A stretch of 64,000 nt of DNA from an uncultured Bacteroidia bacterium (lineage in GTDB: Bacteria > Bacteroidota > Bacteroidia > Bacteroidales > F082), in NCBI GenBank assembly GCA_902799345.1, contig CADBZW010000021.1, positions 1 through 64,000 on the forward strand, in the 5' to 3' direction. Within the stretch, counting starts at the first letter, position 1; every line of letters begins with the position of its first letter. The notes below the pieces were generated by a model, which was not told where the DNA came from, did not search any database, and saw only the letters and a program-made list of their open reading frames with translations. Below are positions 41,393 to 49,744 of this stretch, piece by piece. A program made the position numbers and the translations under genes.

Positions 41393-41809
41393 ATGAAAGC
41401 ATTACGAGTATTCTTATTGGCCATAGTCCTCATTATGGCATCGGGTGCCACGGCACAAACCATTCGCAATTCCAGCGGCTCGAGTTGTGGCCAGATTGAA
41501 AGCAACGGCACCATCCGCAACAGCTCTGGATCGAGCGTCGGACGATTCGACAGCGACGGCACCATCCGCAACGGCTCAGGCTCTAGCATCGGCAAGATTG
41601 ACAGGGACGGCACCATCCGCAACAGCTCTGGATCGAGCATCGGTAAGATTGACAGCGACGGCACGGTACGCAACGGTTCTGGATCAAGCATCGGTAAGGT
41701 GGAAAGCGACGGCACGGTGCGCAACAGCTCAGGCTCCAGCATCGGCAAGGCCGAAGGCGTCAGACGAGACTGGGCGGCCGCCTATTTCTTCTTCTTCCCG
41801 TTCTATTAA
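41393..41809 (+). CDS. Secreted 5-fold beta-flower-like repeat protein
   Basis: 138 residues with signal peptide (MKALRVFLLAIVLIMASGAT). From about residue 23 six near-identical 17-residue repeats follow, of the form DGTIRNSSGSSIGKIDS, also strongly repeated at DNA level. The C-terminus AAAYFFFFPFY is very aromatic. This is the beta-flower-type fold seen in Bacteroidota envelope proteins of unknown role. The number of repeats can change by slippage or recombination. Confidence 0.85.
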   Translation: MKALRVFLLAIVLIMASGATAQTIRNSSGSSCGQIESNGTIRNSSGSSVGRFDSDGTIRNGSGSSIGKIDRDGTIRNSSGSSIGKIDSDGTVRNGSGSSIGKVESDGTVRNSSGSSIGKAEGVRRDWAAAYFFFFPFY

Positions 41810-41841
41810 CCTGAGATATAATTTCTTTTGAACGCAACGCG

Positions 41842-42465
41842 TCATTTTATCGCTTCGTCATAAAAATAACGCCTTTGCGTTGGGCTTACCCTGTATTTCT
41901 TGTACTGTCCCGTGAAGAGGTCGCAGTCGAACAGGGTCTGTATCTGCGAGACAAACAACCGTGAATACAGGCGGTTTTGGAAGGCTTGCTTCTCCTGCAT
42001 GAAGACTATGGTCTGCTGGATTTGGTCGAGGTCGAGGTCTTCCTTGGTGAAGACAAAGAGGTCGAACTCGCGGAAATCGCCGTAGAAGCCATTATTCACC
42101 TTGTCCATCTTGATTTCGAGGATGCGCTTCAAGGGCAGAGCCAGCGACCAATACTCGTACTCGTTGCGACCCACGATGTTGCCGTCGCCCAAGCCGTAGG
42201 CATAACCCGTTTGTTTGATGTGGCGCATGTCGTCGGCATTCACCTCCGTGACATCCTCGCCTGCCATCTCGTTCACCAAGGCATTGGCCACGTTCTTGTT
42301 CTCACGGATGGCACGGGTGACCTCAATGCCGATGCTAGCCTCCTCGTCCTGCAAGTCGGGCCTGTCGCGGTTAACCAGATGGGCATACGGCTCGCCCAAC
42401 AAGGTGGCCAGCGAAACCATGGCATAGCGCTCAAAGAAACAAGTATCGAATTTCGGGGAGAGCAT
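41842..42465 (-). CDS. Protein of unknown function with nuclease-like IGIEVT motif
   Basis: 207 residues from MLSPKFDTCFFERYAM; an upstream in-frame ATG at 42483 would sit on the predicted transcription start and is less likely. The segment RPDLQDEEASIGIEVTRAI (about residues 28-46) recalls the D...(D/E)xK-like core of PD-(D/E)XK nucleases, though the Lys is a Thr here. The rest is alpha/beta and rich in aromatic and charged residues. I do not recognise the family; the nuclease idea is weak. Own promoter at 42489-42496. Confidence 0.65.
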   Translation of the reverse strand: MLSPKFDTCFFERYAMVSLATLLGEPYAHLVNRDRPDLQDEEASIGIEVTRAIRENKNVANALVNEMAGEDVTEVNADDMRHIKQTGYAYGLGDGNIVGRNEYEYWSLALPLKRILEIKMDKVNNGFYGDFREFDLFVFTKEDLDLDQIQQTIVFMQEKQAFQNRLYSRLFVSQIQTLFDCDLFTGQYKKYRVSPTQRRYFYDEAIK

Positions 42466-42488
42466 TGTCGGTTTGCGTTTCATTTTTG

Positions 42489-42496
42489 CAAAAATA
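42489..42496 (-). promoter_or_regulatory. -7 element TATTTTTG for the 207-residue protein
   Basis: Matches TAnnTTTG, about 24 nt upstream of the ATG at 42465. Confidence 0.6.
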
Positions 42497-42614
42497 GGAA
42501 TTTTTCGAGGTATATTTATAAAACCTGATGGTTTTTTCAACGAAAAATAATCATCAAAATTTCAGCTTATTACAAAATAATATCACTTTTTTGAGATTAT
42601 TAAATCTTTAGTTC

Positions 42615-42622
42615 TATTTTTG
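42615..42622 (+). promoter_or_regulatory. -7 element TATTTTTG for the HigA-like gene
   Basis: Matches TAnnTTTG. It is too close to the ATG at 42627 and favours the one at 42657. Confidence 0.6.
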
Positions 42623-42656
42623 CACTATGATACACATTGACGGAATTAAAGACGAA

Positions 42657-42971
42657 ATGATTGCCAATAATCTGACTCCTTTCAAATTTACGCACCCAGG
42701 GGAGATTATCAAAGACGAATTGGAAGACCGTGGCATTTCGCAGCGCGAGTTTGCCCAAAATATCGGTATGTCTTATTCCGTGCTCAACGAACTGCTCAAT
42801 GCCCACCGTCCTCTTACCACCAATACGGCCTTGCTCTTTGAGGCGGCTCTCGGCCTGCCCGCCGAGTTGCTGATGCGCATCCAGACCAAATACAATCTTC
42901 AGATGGCTCGAAAAGACAAGGATGTCATCCGATGGATGGCGAAGATTCGGAAAGCGGCGGCGGTACTTTAA
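42657..42971 (+). CDS. HigA-type XRE antitoxin, apparently without HigB
   Basis: 104 residues. The family start MIANNLTPFKFTHPGEIIKD and helix-turn-helix GISQREFAQNIGMSYSVLNE (about residues 26-45) are typical of HigA antitoxins/VapI-like regulators; the C-terminal part LLFEAALGLPAELLMRIQ is also standard. HigA normally neutralises the HigB mRNA interferase and represses the operon. No higB is visible on either side, so it may be an orphan regulator or a remnant of a toxin-antitoxin pair. Start chosen from family length and promoter position. Confidence 0.88.
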   Translation: MIANNLTPFKFTHPGEIIKDELEDRGISQREFAQNIGMSYSVLNELLNAHRPLTTNTALLFEAALGLPAELLMRIQTKYNLQMARKDKDVIRWMAKIRKAAAVL

Positions 42972-43033
42972 TTGCCAGTAAATGGTAAGTTTTTTTTGGC
43001 GCAAAAAGATATAAGCATCAACAAAACAAAAAA

Positions 43034-43630
43034 ATGAAAGAACCACAGTTTTTCACTTTGCATGATGGAAGAGGAAGCATGCGGTTAGTACCTTGTTTTC
43101 GTCCTGAAGAATGGGATGATTTTAAAATAGGAAATGACGAAAATGTTCCCAAAGAAAAACTTTGTTTTATTGCTTTGGGCGGCAAGAAGTTTTGGGATGT
43201 TGTCACAGCTGGGCAGGGCTTATTGTTTGCCATTTCAGAAAGGGTGGTTAGATTGTTACAAGACAACAATATAACCGGTTGTAAGTTTTATCCAATTACC
43301 ATCAAAGGACACGAAGATTTGAAGTATTATCTACTTACAATAACAGGAAAATGTGGTCCATTGGACGACTCAAAAGCCGTATTCATAGAAACCTTGAGCG
43401 GTCCTGAAACGAAAATCCAAAACTCAAACATTACAATTCCTAAACAGCATTTTTCTGTAATGAAAGGCAAGTCTGTTCGATTGGAAACATGGGATGGGTG
43501 TGACTTCTTCTTGGTTGAAAACACTTTAGAATCTCTTGTGACAGAGCGGGTGAAAGACCTTTTTAAAAAGCACCGGATTAACAATGTCTATTTGGAAGAT
43601 TTAAAAGATTATACTTGGTTTTTAGAATAG
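43034..43630 (+). CDS. Imm11/DUF1629-like protein (putative immunity protein)
   Basis: 198 residues, soluble, no signal. The middle part KKFWDVVTAGQGLLFAISER then VVRLLQDNNITGCKFYPI resembles the Imm11/DUF1629 immunity family, in which a conserved segment ends in a helix and a YPI/YPV-like strand. Such proteins neutralise toxins of contact-dependent or type VI systems. No cognate toxin is nearby. The gene is AT-rich compared with neighbours, suggesting transfer. No clear promoter. Assignment is from pattern memory and moderately sure. Confidence 0.6.
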   Translation: MKEPQFFTLHDGRGSMRLVPCFRPEEWDDFKIGNDENVPKEKLCFIALGGKKFWDVVTAGQGLLFAISERVVRLLQDNNITGCKFYPITIKGHEDLKYYLLTITGKCGPLDDSKAVFIETLSGPETKIQNSNITIPKQHFSVMKGKSVRLETWDGCDFFLVENTLESLVTERVKDLFKKHRINNVYLEDLKDYTWFLE

Positions 43631-43633
43631 ACT

Positions 43634-45010
43634 CTATCCAAACAACTCACTACCCAACTCATACACCGAAGCCACAGGCACAATCTGAATCTTAAACCGC
43701 TTAGTATCCAAGCCCTTAGCGTTGTATTTCGAGACGAAAATCTTCTCAAAGCCCAACTTATCGGCTTCGGCGATGCGAGCTTCAATGCGAGTGACGGCAC
43801 GAATCTCGCCTGAAAGGCCCACCTCAGCGGCAAAGGCATAACGCGAAGGGATAGGAATGTCGGCATTCGAGGAAAGCACGGCGGCGATGACGGCCAAGTC
43901 AATGGCAGGGTCATCCACGTGGAGACCGCCTGCGATGTTTAAGAATACATCTTTTATAGAGAGGCGGAAACCTGCACGTTTTTCCAACACTGCTAATAAC
44001 ATGTTCATCCTGCGGATGTCGAAACCCGTGGCGGAGCGTTGCGGGGTGCCGTAGGCCGCGCTGCTCACCAAGGCCTGCGTCTCGATGAGCATGGGGCGTT
44101 GCCCTTCCATGGTAGCAGCGATGGCGATGCCGCTTACTTCCTCGTCGCGTTGTGAGAGGAGGATCTCGCTGGGGTTGGTCACCTCGCGGAGGCCCGTGGC
44201 GTTCATCTCGAAGATGCCCAACTCGGAGGCCGAGCCGAAACGGTTCTTGATGGTGCGCAGGATGCGGAAACCATAGTGACGGTCGCCCTCAAACTGCAAC
44301 ACCGTGTCGACGATATGCTCCAAGATTTTCGGTCCGGCAATGCTGCCGTCCTTGGTGATGTGGCCGATGAGGAACACCGGCACCTGATAGGCCTTGGCGA
44401 TCTTGTTCATCTCGGCTGCCGTCTCGCGAATCTGGGAGAGACTGCCCGCCGTGGCATCCACATAAGGCGATTCGAGTGTCTGTATGGAGTCGACAATCAC
44501 GATGTCGGGTTGCACGTTCTTGAAGTGTTTCAGGATTTCCTGCGTATTGGTCTCGGTCAGGATGAGGCAGTCGGTGTTGTGGATACCGATGCGCTCTGCT
44601 CGCATCTTGATTTGGGTCTGGCTTTCCTCGCCGGAGATATAAAGTATCTTTCTGCCCGCCAGCTGCAAGGCCGTCTGCAAGAGCAAGGTCGACTTGCCAA
44701 TGCCGGGTTCGCCGCCCACGAGGGTGAGCGAGCCGAGCACCAAGCCGCCGCCCAACACTCGGTTGAGTTCCTCGTAAGGCAGGATGATACGTTGCTCCTT
44801 AGCATTGCCAATCTCGTTGATGGGTGCGGGAAGGCCTTTGTCCATCTCCAATCCGACGGTTTTCTTCACCGATTTGCTGTCTTTTCCCGTGACAACGGTC
44901 TCTTCCACGCAGGTGTTCCATGCGCCGCAGGCGGGACATTTCCCAAACCATTTCGGCGACTCGTTTCCACATTCCTTGCAGAAAAAGGCGGTTTTTTCTT
45001 TTGCTGGCAT
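43634..45010 (-). CDS. radA: DNA repair protein RadA
   Basis: 458 residues. N-terminal C4 zinc finger (FFCKECGNESPKW then CPACGAW, about 9-32), Walker A GEPGIGKST (about 100-108), the RadA-specific KNRFG motif, and a C-terminal Lon-like domain (LHVDDPAIDLAVIAAVLSSN). A cytoplasmic branch-migration ATPase for recombination intermediates. Start at 45010 (MPAKEK); ATGs a few codons upstream are possible. Confidence 0.96.
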   Translation of the reverse strand: MPAKEKTAFFCKECGNESPKWFGKCPACGAWNTCVEETVVTGKDSKSVKKTVGLEMDKGLPAPINEIGNAKEQRIILPYEELNRVLGGGLVLGSLTLVGGEPGIGKSTLLLQTALQLAGRKILYISGEESQTQIKMRAERIGIHNTDCLILTETNTQEILKHFKNVQPDIVIVDSIQTLESPYVDATAGSLSQIRETAAEMNKIAKAYQVPVFLIGHITKDGSIAGPKILEHIVDTVLQFEGDRHYGFRILRTIKNRFGSASELGIFEMNATGLREVTNPSEILLSQRDEEVSGIAIAATMEGQRPMLIETQALVSSAAYGTPQRSATGFDIRRMNMLLAVLEKRAGFRLSIKDVFLNIAGGLHVDDPAIDLAVIAAVLSSNADIPIPSRYAFAAEVGLSGEIRAVTRIEARIAEADKLGFEKIFVSKYNAKGLDTKRFKIQIVPVASVYELGSELFG

Positions 45011-45055
45011 ATTATAATTCACTTAATCAAAGCCTTAGTACAAAAACACCCCCTT

Positions 45056-45149
45056 TACCGTCATGGCGGAGGCACATCCGCCATCTCTTGCGCTTGCGAG
45101 TTATCCCTTTGCGCAGGAGATTGCGGGGCAAGCCCGCAATGAGGGTTTA
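45056..45149. repeat. 94-bp palindromic element (family P5), copy 1
   Basis: ACCGTCATGGCGGAGGCACA then an inner TCCGCCATCTC arm, and at the right GGAGATTGCGGGGCAAGCCC GCAATGA. Second copy at 58981-59076 with perfect 10-bp ends. Confidence 0.75.
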
Positions 45150-45237
45150 GGCTGGGTTTTGTCCCTAAGCACAATGTCCGTTTATGCCGCAAAAATAATA
45201 AATCGAGCCAAACACGTGGCACTTTCATATTTTTTAT

Positions 45238-45245
45238 TACCTTTG
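45238..45245 (+). promoter_or_regulatory. -7 element TACCTTTG for the 45258 gene
   Basis: Matches TAnnTTTG, 13-19 nt upstream of the two possible ATGs. Confidence 0.65.
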
Positions 45246-45257
45246 TCGCCAAATAAA

Positions 45258-45983
45258 ATGTTGATGAAGCGATATTTACTCACCTTGGTTGCCGTCATTC
45301 TCACCTTGCCGCTGTTTGCGCAGCGGGGCGACATCGTGTTGTGTGAGGGCTTCTACAACCCCTGGCTCGAAGAGGGCTGGGAGGCGAAAGGCGACGACTG
45401 GGTGGTGTGGTACCTCTCCAACACCCGTTACGCCGGCTGCAAGGCGCGCGAGATGCAGATGTATCCCGACATGAACTTCGAAGGCACCACACGCCTCGTG
45501 ACACCTATCGTGGAGCTGGACAAATACGACTACATCTACTTCCAATTCAACCACTGCCTCGACGCCACCGAGGGCGATTTGGACGCCCGAATCGGCATAG
45601 GCATCTCACAAAACGGCGAAGATTGGGAGAGTATCTGGGAAGACACCCTGTTGGGTCCCATCATCCAAAGCAAGTACCTGCTGCTCTTCGACATGGAGGA
45701 ATGGCAGACCCGTGAGCCGCAGTTCAGCCTGTATTTTACCGGCCATGGCGCATACGTACAAAGCTGGTATATCGACAACATCATCATCTTTGCCGCGAAG
45801 AAGAACAAATACGGCGACATAGAGGATGCCGACATGAACGGCTTCGTCGCCTCCAAGTCCACCGTCACCCCGCTGAAAGGCCCCAGGGCGGGCAAGTCCA
45901 CCCATTTCGCGAAGATGAAGAAGTCGCGCAACCGCATGGCTGGCGTGGTGGAAGGCCGAAAGAAATGGTGGAAACGGAAGTAG
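45258..45983 (+). CDS. Secreted beta-sandwich protein (choice-of-anchor J-like)
   Basis: 241 residues (or 239 from the ATG at 45264). Signal peptide LLTLVAVILTLPLFAQ, then a jelly-roll-like region: GFYNPWLEEGWEAKGDDWVV ... LVTPIVELDKYDYIYFQFNH ... ARIGIGISQNGEDWESIW. This resembles MAM or choice-of-anchor J domains of secreted Bacteroidota proteins. The last 60 residues are very basic (GKSTHFAKMKKSRNRMAG and GRKKWWKRK), suggesting interaction with polyanions or the cell surface. No catalytic motif. Own promoter; a P5 repeat lies upstream. Confidence 0.7.
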   Translation: MLMKRYLLTLVAVILTLPLFAQRGDIVLCEGFYNPWLEEGWEAKGDDWVVWYLSNTRYAGCKAREMQMYPDMNFEGTTRLVTPIVELDKYDYIYFQFNHCLDATEGDLDARIGIGISQNGEDWESIWEDTLLGPIIQSKYLLLFDMEEWQTREPQFSLYFTGHGAYVQSWYIDNIIIFAAKKNKYGDIEDADMNGFVASKSTVTPLKGPRAGKSTHFAKMKKSRNRMAGVVEGRKKWWKRK

Positions 45984-46073
45984 TGGATGCTGGGGGTTTT
46001 GTATTAGGCATGAAATTCACAGCCTGCAGATTGCAAATCCGCCAGAACCATAGCCAAAACTATAAAGGAAACT

Positions 46074-47852
46074 TTACAGCTCCTCCGCAAACTTAATGTC
46101 CTTCACATTAAGCTGCAAGTTGGTTTTGCCCTGCCAGGTGTTGTATTCCAGATGATAGCAGATGCTGAAAGGCTCGCCGCTGTGGATGCGGTTGAAGAGG
46201 TCGCCCTTCTGGAAAGCGATACCGGAGAACGGTGCCACGCCTTGCTCGGCGTCGCCCACCTGCGACACGGTGAGTTTCAAGTGTTTATGACCACCCACAG
46301 GACGGGAGCCACCTGCGTCGATGACGTTGTCGGTCCAGAACACGGGAGCCATGTTGCCGGGACCAAAGGGCGCAAACTGGTTGAGGATGCGCATGAACTT
46401 GGGCGTGATGTCGCTGAACTTGATCTTTAGGTCGACTTCCATCTCTGGGACGAAGTCCTCGTCAACCAGATGTTCGGCGACGTAGGCCTCGAAGCGGCGG
46501 CGGAACTCGGGCAGGTTCTCAGGCTTCATCGAAAGGCCGGCGGCGTATTTGTGGCCACCGAAATGCTCGAGCAGGTCGGAGCAGTTGTCGATGGCATCGT
46601 AGATGTCAAAGCTCTTGATGGAGCGTGCCGACCCTGTCACCAAACCATTGGCGCGCGTCAGGACGATGGTCGGGCGGTAGTAATAGTCGGTGAGGCGCGA
46701 GGCCACGATACCGATGACGCCACGGTGCCAGCGTTCGTTGAAGACCACGGTGCTCTTGGCGTCGCGAAGCTCAGCATCGGCATCGATCATGTCGAGGGCC
46801 TCCTCGGTGATGCGGTTGTCGAACTCACGGCGCTCGTCGTTGAGGTCATTGATGGAAGTGGCCAGCTTCTCGGCGTGTTCTTTCTTGTCGGCGAGCAGCA
46901 GGCGCACCGAGTCAGAGGCTTTGGCGATACGTCCAGCGGCGTTGATACGCGGACCGATAAGGAACACCAAGTCGCTGATAGTCAACTCTCTGGTCAGCAC
47001 ACTCTCGTCTTCCTCATGCTGGTCTTCGTCGCGGCGGTAGATGTTGGCTTTTTGCAAGATAGCCTCGATGCCCGGACGCGGTTTCTTGTTGAGTTGCTTC
47101 AAGCCGAAATAGGCCAACACGCGGTTCTCACCCGTGATGGGCACGATGTCGGCGGCGATGCTCACAGCCAACAGGTCGAGCAGTTCATACACCTCTTCGA
47201 TGGTGCCCAAGCCCTTCATGGAGAGAGCGGTCACCAGCTTGAAGCCCACGCCACAGCCCGAGAGTTCGTCGTAGGGATAGTTGCAGTCGGGGCGCTTGGC
47301 GTCGAGCACGGCCACGGCATTGGGGATGACGTCGCCGGCGCGGTGGTGGTCGCAGATGATGAAGTCGACGCCCTTGCTGTTGGCGTATTCGATGCGTTCC
47401 ACGGCCTTGATGCCGCAGTCGAGGGCGATGACGAGTTTGAAGCCGTTGTCGGCCGCATAGTCGATGCCTTTGATGGAGATGCCATAGCCTTCCTCGTAGC
47501 GGTCGGGGATGTAGAACTCGATCTTCTTCTTCTTGAAGAACGGCTTGAGGTAGGTGTAGACCACCGCCACGGCAGTGGTGCCGTCCACATCATAGTCGCC
47601 ATAGATCAAAACTTTCTCGCCGTTGTTGATGGCCTGAAGCACGCGTTCGACGGCCTTGTCCATGTCTTTCATCAGGAAGGGGTCGTGGAGCTGCGAGAGC
47701 GAGGGACGGAAGAACGTTTTGGCTTCTTCATAGTTGGTAATTCCGCGTTGGACAAGCAAAGTGGCAAGGTTCTCATCGATATTGAGCACCTTGACAATCT
47801 CTTCAACTTGCTTTTTATCAACAGGTTGATGTAAAATCCACTTTGTTTCCAT
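46074..47852 (-). CDS. recJ: Single-stranded-DNA exonuclease RecJ
   Basis: 592 residues. DHH domain with VLIYGDYDVDGTTAVAVVYT (about 79-98) and the metal motif IICDHHRAGDVIP (about 167); DHHA1 domain with FGGHKYAAGLSM (about 430-441); C-terminal OB-fold. Degrades ssDNA 5' to 3' in repair and recombination. Stands alone on the minus strand. Confidence 0.96.
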   Translation of the reverse strand: METKWILHQPVDKKQVEEIVKVLNIDENLATLLVQRGITNYEEAKTFFRPSLSQLHDPFLMKDMDKAVERVLQAINNGEKVLIYGDYDVDGTTAVAVVYTYLKPFFKKKKIEFYIPDRYEEGYGISIKGIDYAADNGFKLVIALDCGIKAVERIEYANSKGVDFIICDHHRAGDVIPNAVAVLDAKRPDCNYPYDELSGCGVGFKLVTALSMKGLGTIEEVYELLDLLAVSIAADIVPITGENRVLAYFGLKQLNKKPRPGIEAILQKANIYRRDEDQHEEDESVLTRELTISDLVFLIGPRINAAGRIAKASDSVRLLLADKKEHAEKLATSINDLNDERREFDNRITEEALDMIDADAELRDAKSTVVFNERWHRGVIGIVASRLTDYYYRPTIVLTRANGLVTGSARSIKSFDIYDAIDNCSDLLEHFGGHKYAAGLSMKPENLPEFRRRFEAYVAEHLVDEDFVPEMEVDLKIKFSDITPKFMRILNQFAPFGPGNMAPVFWTDNVIDAGGSRPVGGHKHLKLTVSQVGDAEQGVAPFSGIAFQKGDLFNRIHSGEPFSICYHLEYNTWQGKTNLQLNVKDIKFAEEL

Positions 47853-48114
47853 TCGCCTAATTTTGAACTTGTAAAAATAAGAAGAAAAACAATACGAAAA
47901 GTCGGATTTCGTAGTTTATAATCAATTTTTCTTTTAGAAGCTTCATTCTCAACGGATTATTTATCACTTTTTTCGAACCATTCTACATAACGACAAGGCT
48001 TTTGTTAGGGCTGAAATTGTTGAAATCTTTGTTCAAAAAAAAAGTATTTTGCTCTTGCGGGGTTTGTGGAAAATTGGTAATCTTGCATTTTAAAATCACC
48101 TAAACTTTCCAACA
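47853..48114. other. Divergent intergenic region between recJ and purH
   Basis: 262 nt, AT-rich. A near match to the -7 element (TAATCTTG at about 48078) precedes purH. I see no riboswitch or repeat. Confidence 0.4.
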
Positions 48115-49632
48115 TTGAAAAAGATTAAAACTGCTTTAATATCAGTATTTTATAAAACGGGCATCGACACGATTGTCGACTTGTTGAAGCAAAACGGCGT
48201 GCAGATCTACTCCACGGGAGGCACGTATGATTTCATCAAGCCCCTCGACCCCTCGGTGAAGACCGTCGAGTCGCTCACGGGCTATCCGTCCATCCTGGGC
48301 GGTCGCGTGAAGACTTTGCATCCCAAAGTATTCGGTGGCATCTTGGGTCGCACCCAGCTGGAGTCGGACCAGAAGGAGATGCAGGACTACGACATCCCCG
48401 CCTTCGACCTCGTCATCGTCGACCTCTATCCCTTCGAGGAGACGGTGGCCAAGACCGAAGACGCCTCAGCCATCATCGAGAAGATCGATATCGGCGGCAT
48501 CTCGCTCATCCGCGCTGGCGCGAAGAACTTCAACGACGTGCTCATCGTGCCTTCACAAAAATACTATGGCGAGCTCATTCAGCTGCTCAAGGAGCAACAC
48601 GGTGAGACCTCCCTCGACGACCGCCGCCGTTTTGCAGCCTACGCCTTCGGTGTCAGCTCGCACTACGACAGCGCCATCATGAACTGGTTCGTGAAAGACG
48701 ACGACAACAAGCCGCTACGCATCACCGAAGAGGAAGGCACCCCCTTGCGTTATGGCGAGAACCCGCACCAAAAAGGCACCTTCTACGGCGACCTCGACGC
48801 AATGTTCGAGAAGCTGCACGGCAAGGAGCTGTCGTACAACAACCTGCTCGACCTCGACGCAGGCCTCAACCTCATCCGTGAGTTCGACGAGCCTACCTTC
48901 GCCATCCTCAAGCACAACAACCCCTGCGGCATCGCCTGCCGTCCCACCGTGAAAGAGGCTTACCTCGCCGCTCTGGCTGGCGACCCCGTCTCGGCCTTCG
49001 GTGGCGTGTTGGTGTGCAACCGTCCCATCGACATGGCTGCGGCTGAAGAGATCAACAAACTCTTCATCGAAGTCATGGTGGCACCGGGTTACGACGAGGG
49101 CGTGCTCGACCTGCTCTTCTCGAAGAAAAACCGCGTGGTGCTGCACCTCAAGGCCGACCTCTACAGGCCTCAGACCGTGAAGACCGCCTTGAACGGCTAT
49201 CTCGTGCAAGACCGCGACCTCCACACCGAAACGGCTGACGACTTCAAGGTCATCACCACCAAGGCACCCACTGCCGACGAGGTGGACGACATGATTTTCG
49301 CCAACAAGATCGTGAAGCACAGCCGCTCCAACGCCATCGTCCTCGCCAAAGGCAAGCAACTCTATGCCTCGGGCATCGGACAGACCTCACGCGTCGACGC
49401 GCTGCGCCAAGCCATCGAGAAGGCCCGTTCGTTCGACTTCGACTTGCGTGGTGCCGTGCTGGCTTCCGACGCTTTCTTCCCCTTCAAGGACTGCGTCGAG
49501 TTGGCCCACGAAGCCGGCATCTCCGCCATCGTGCAGCCCGGCGGCTCGGTGCGCGACCAAGAATCCATCGACTGCTGCAACGAAAACGGCATCGGCATGG
49601 TGTTTACAGGATTTAGACATTTTAGACATTAA
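48115..49632 (+). CDS. purH: Bifunctional AICAR formyltransferase / IMP cyclohydrolase
   Basis: 505 residues. N-terminal MGS-like cyclohydrolase (ALISVFYKTGIDTIVDLLKQ, LLKQNGVQIYSTGGTYDFI, GRVKTLHPKVFGGIL) and C-terminal AICAR transformylase (RYGENPHQKGTF, LKHNNPCGIA, FAILKH with catalytic Lys-His). Last two steps of purine synthesis. No ATG is available near the conserved start; translation most likely begins at the TTG at 48115 (then KKIKTALISVFYK). Followed by a P1 palindrome and heptad tract, then mreB, a gene order shared by many Bacteroidales. Confidence 0.95.
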   Translation: MKKIKTALISVFYKTGIDTIVDLLKQNGVQIYSTGGTYDFIKPLDPSVKTVESLTGYPSILGGRVKTLHPKVFGGILGRTQLESDQKEMQDYDIPAFDLVIVDLYPFEETVAKTEDASAIIEKIDIGGISLIRAGAKNFNDVLIVPSQKYYGELIQLLKEQHGETSLDDRRRFAAYAFGVSSHYDSAIMNWFVKDDDNKPLRITEEEGTPLRYGENPHQKGTFYGDLDAMFEKLHGKELSYNNLLDLDAGLNLIREFDEPTFAILKHNNPCGIACRPTVKEAYLAALAGDPVSAFGGVLVCNRPIDMAAAEEINKLFIEVMVAPGYDEGVLDLLFSKKNRVVLHLKADLYRPQTVKTALNGYLVQDRDLHTETADDFKVITTKAPTADEVDDMIFANKIVKHSRSNAIVLAKGKQLYASGIGQTSRVDALRQAIEKARSFDFDLRGAVLASDAFFPFKDCVELAHEAGISAIVQPGGSVRDQESIDCCNENGIGMVFTGFRHFRH

Positions 49633-49641
49633 CGAATGATG

Positions 49642-49669
49642 GTACAGACGTAGCGCGCTACGTCTCTAC
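49642..49669. repeat. 28-bp palindrome (family P1), intergenic
   Basis: GTACAGACGTAGCG-CGCTACGTCTCTAC, one mismatch; between purH and mreB. Confidence 0.85.
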
Positions 49670-49679
49670 AAAGGAACAC

Positions 49680-49741
49680 TTAACTGACAACTGAACAACT
49701 GAACAACTGACAACTGAACAACTGACAACTAACAACTGAAG
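49680..49741 (+). repeat. Heptad/octad tract before mreB
   Basis: Eight to nine units of AACTGAC/AACTGAAC type (for example CAACTGAACAACTGAC), ending 4 nt before the mreB ATG. Confidence 0.75.
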
Positions 49742-49744
49742 AAT

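Noticed and set aside
41393..41809. CRISPR-like regular repetition at DNA level
   Set aside because: The periodicity is 51 bp without spacers and is explained by translated protein repeats.
46470..47834. 454-codon plus-strand open frame opposite recJ
   Set aside because: Antisense shadow of a well-conserved gene; translation is His/Val/Asp-rich nonsense typical of reversed GC-rich codons.
49680..49741. Possible CRISPR or iteron origin before mreB
   Set aside because: Units are 7-8 nt with no spacers, and the same kind of tract precedes several unrelated genes; no replication gene is near.
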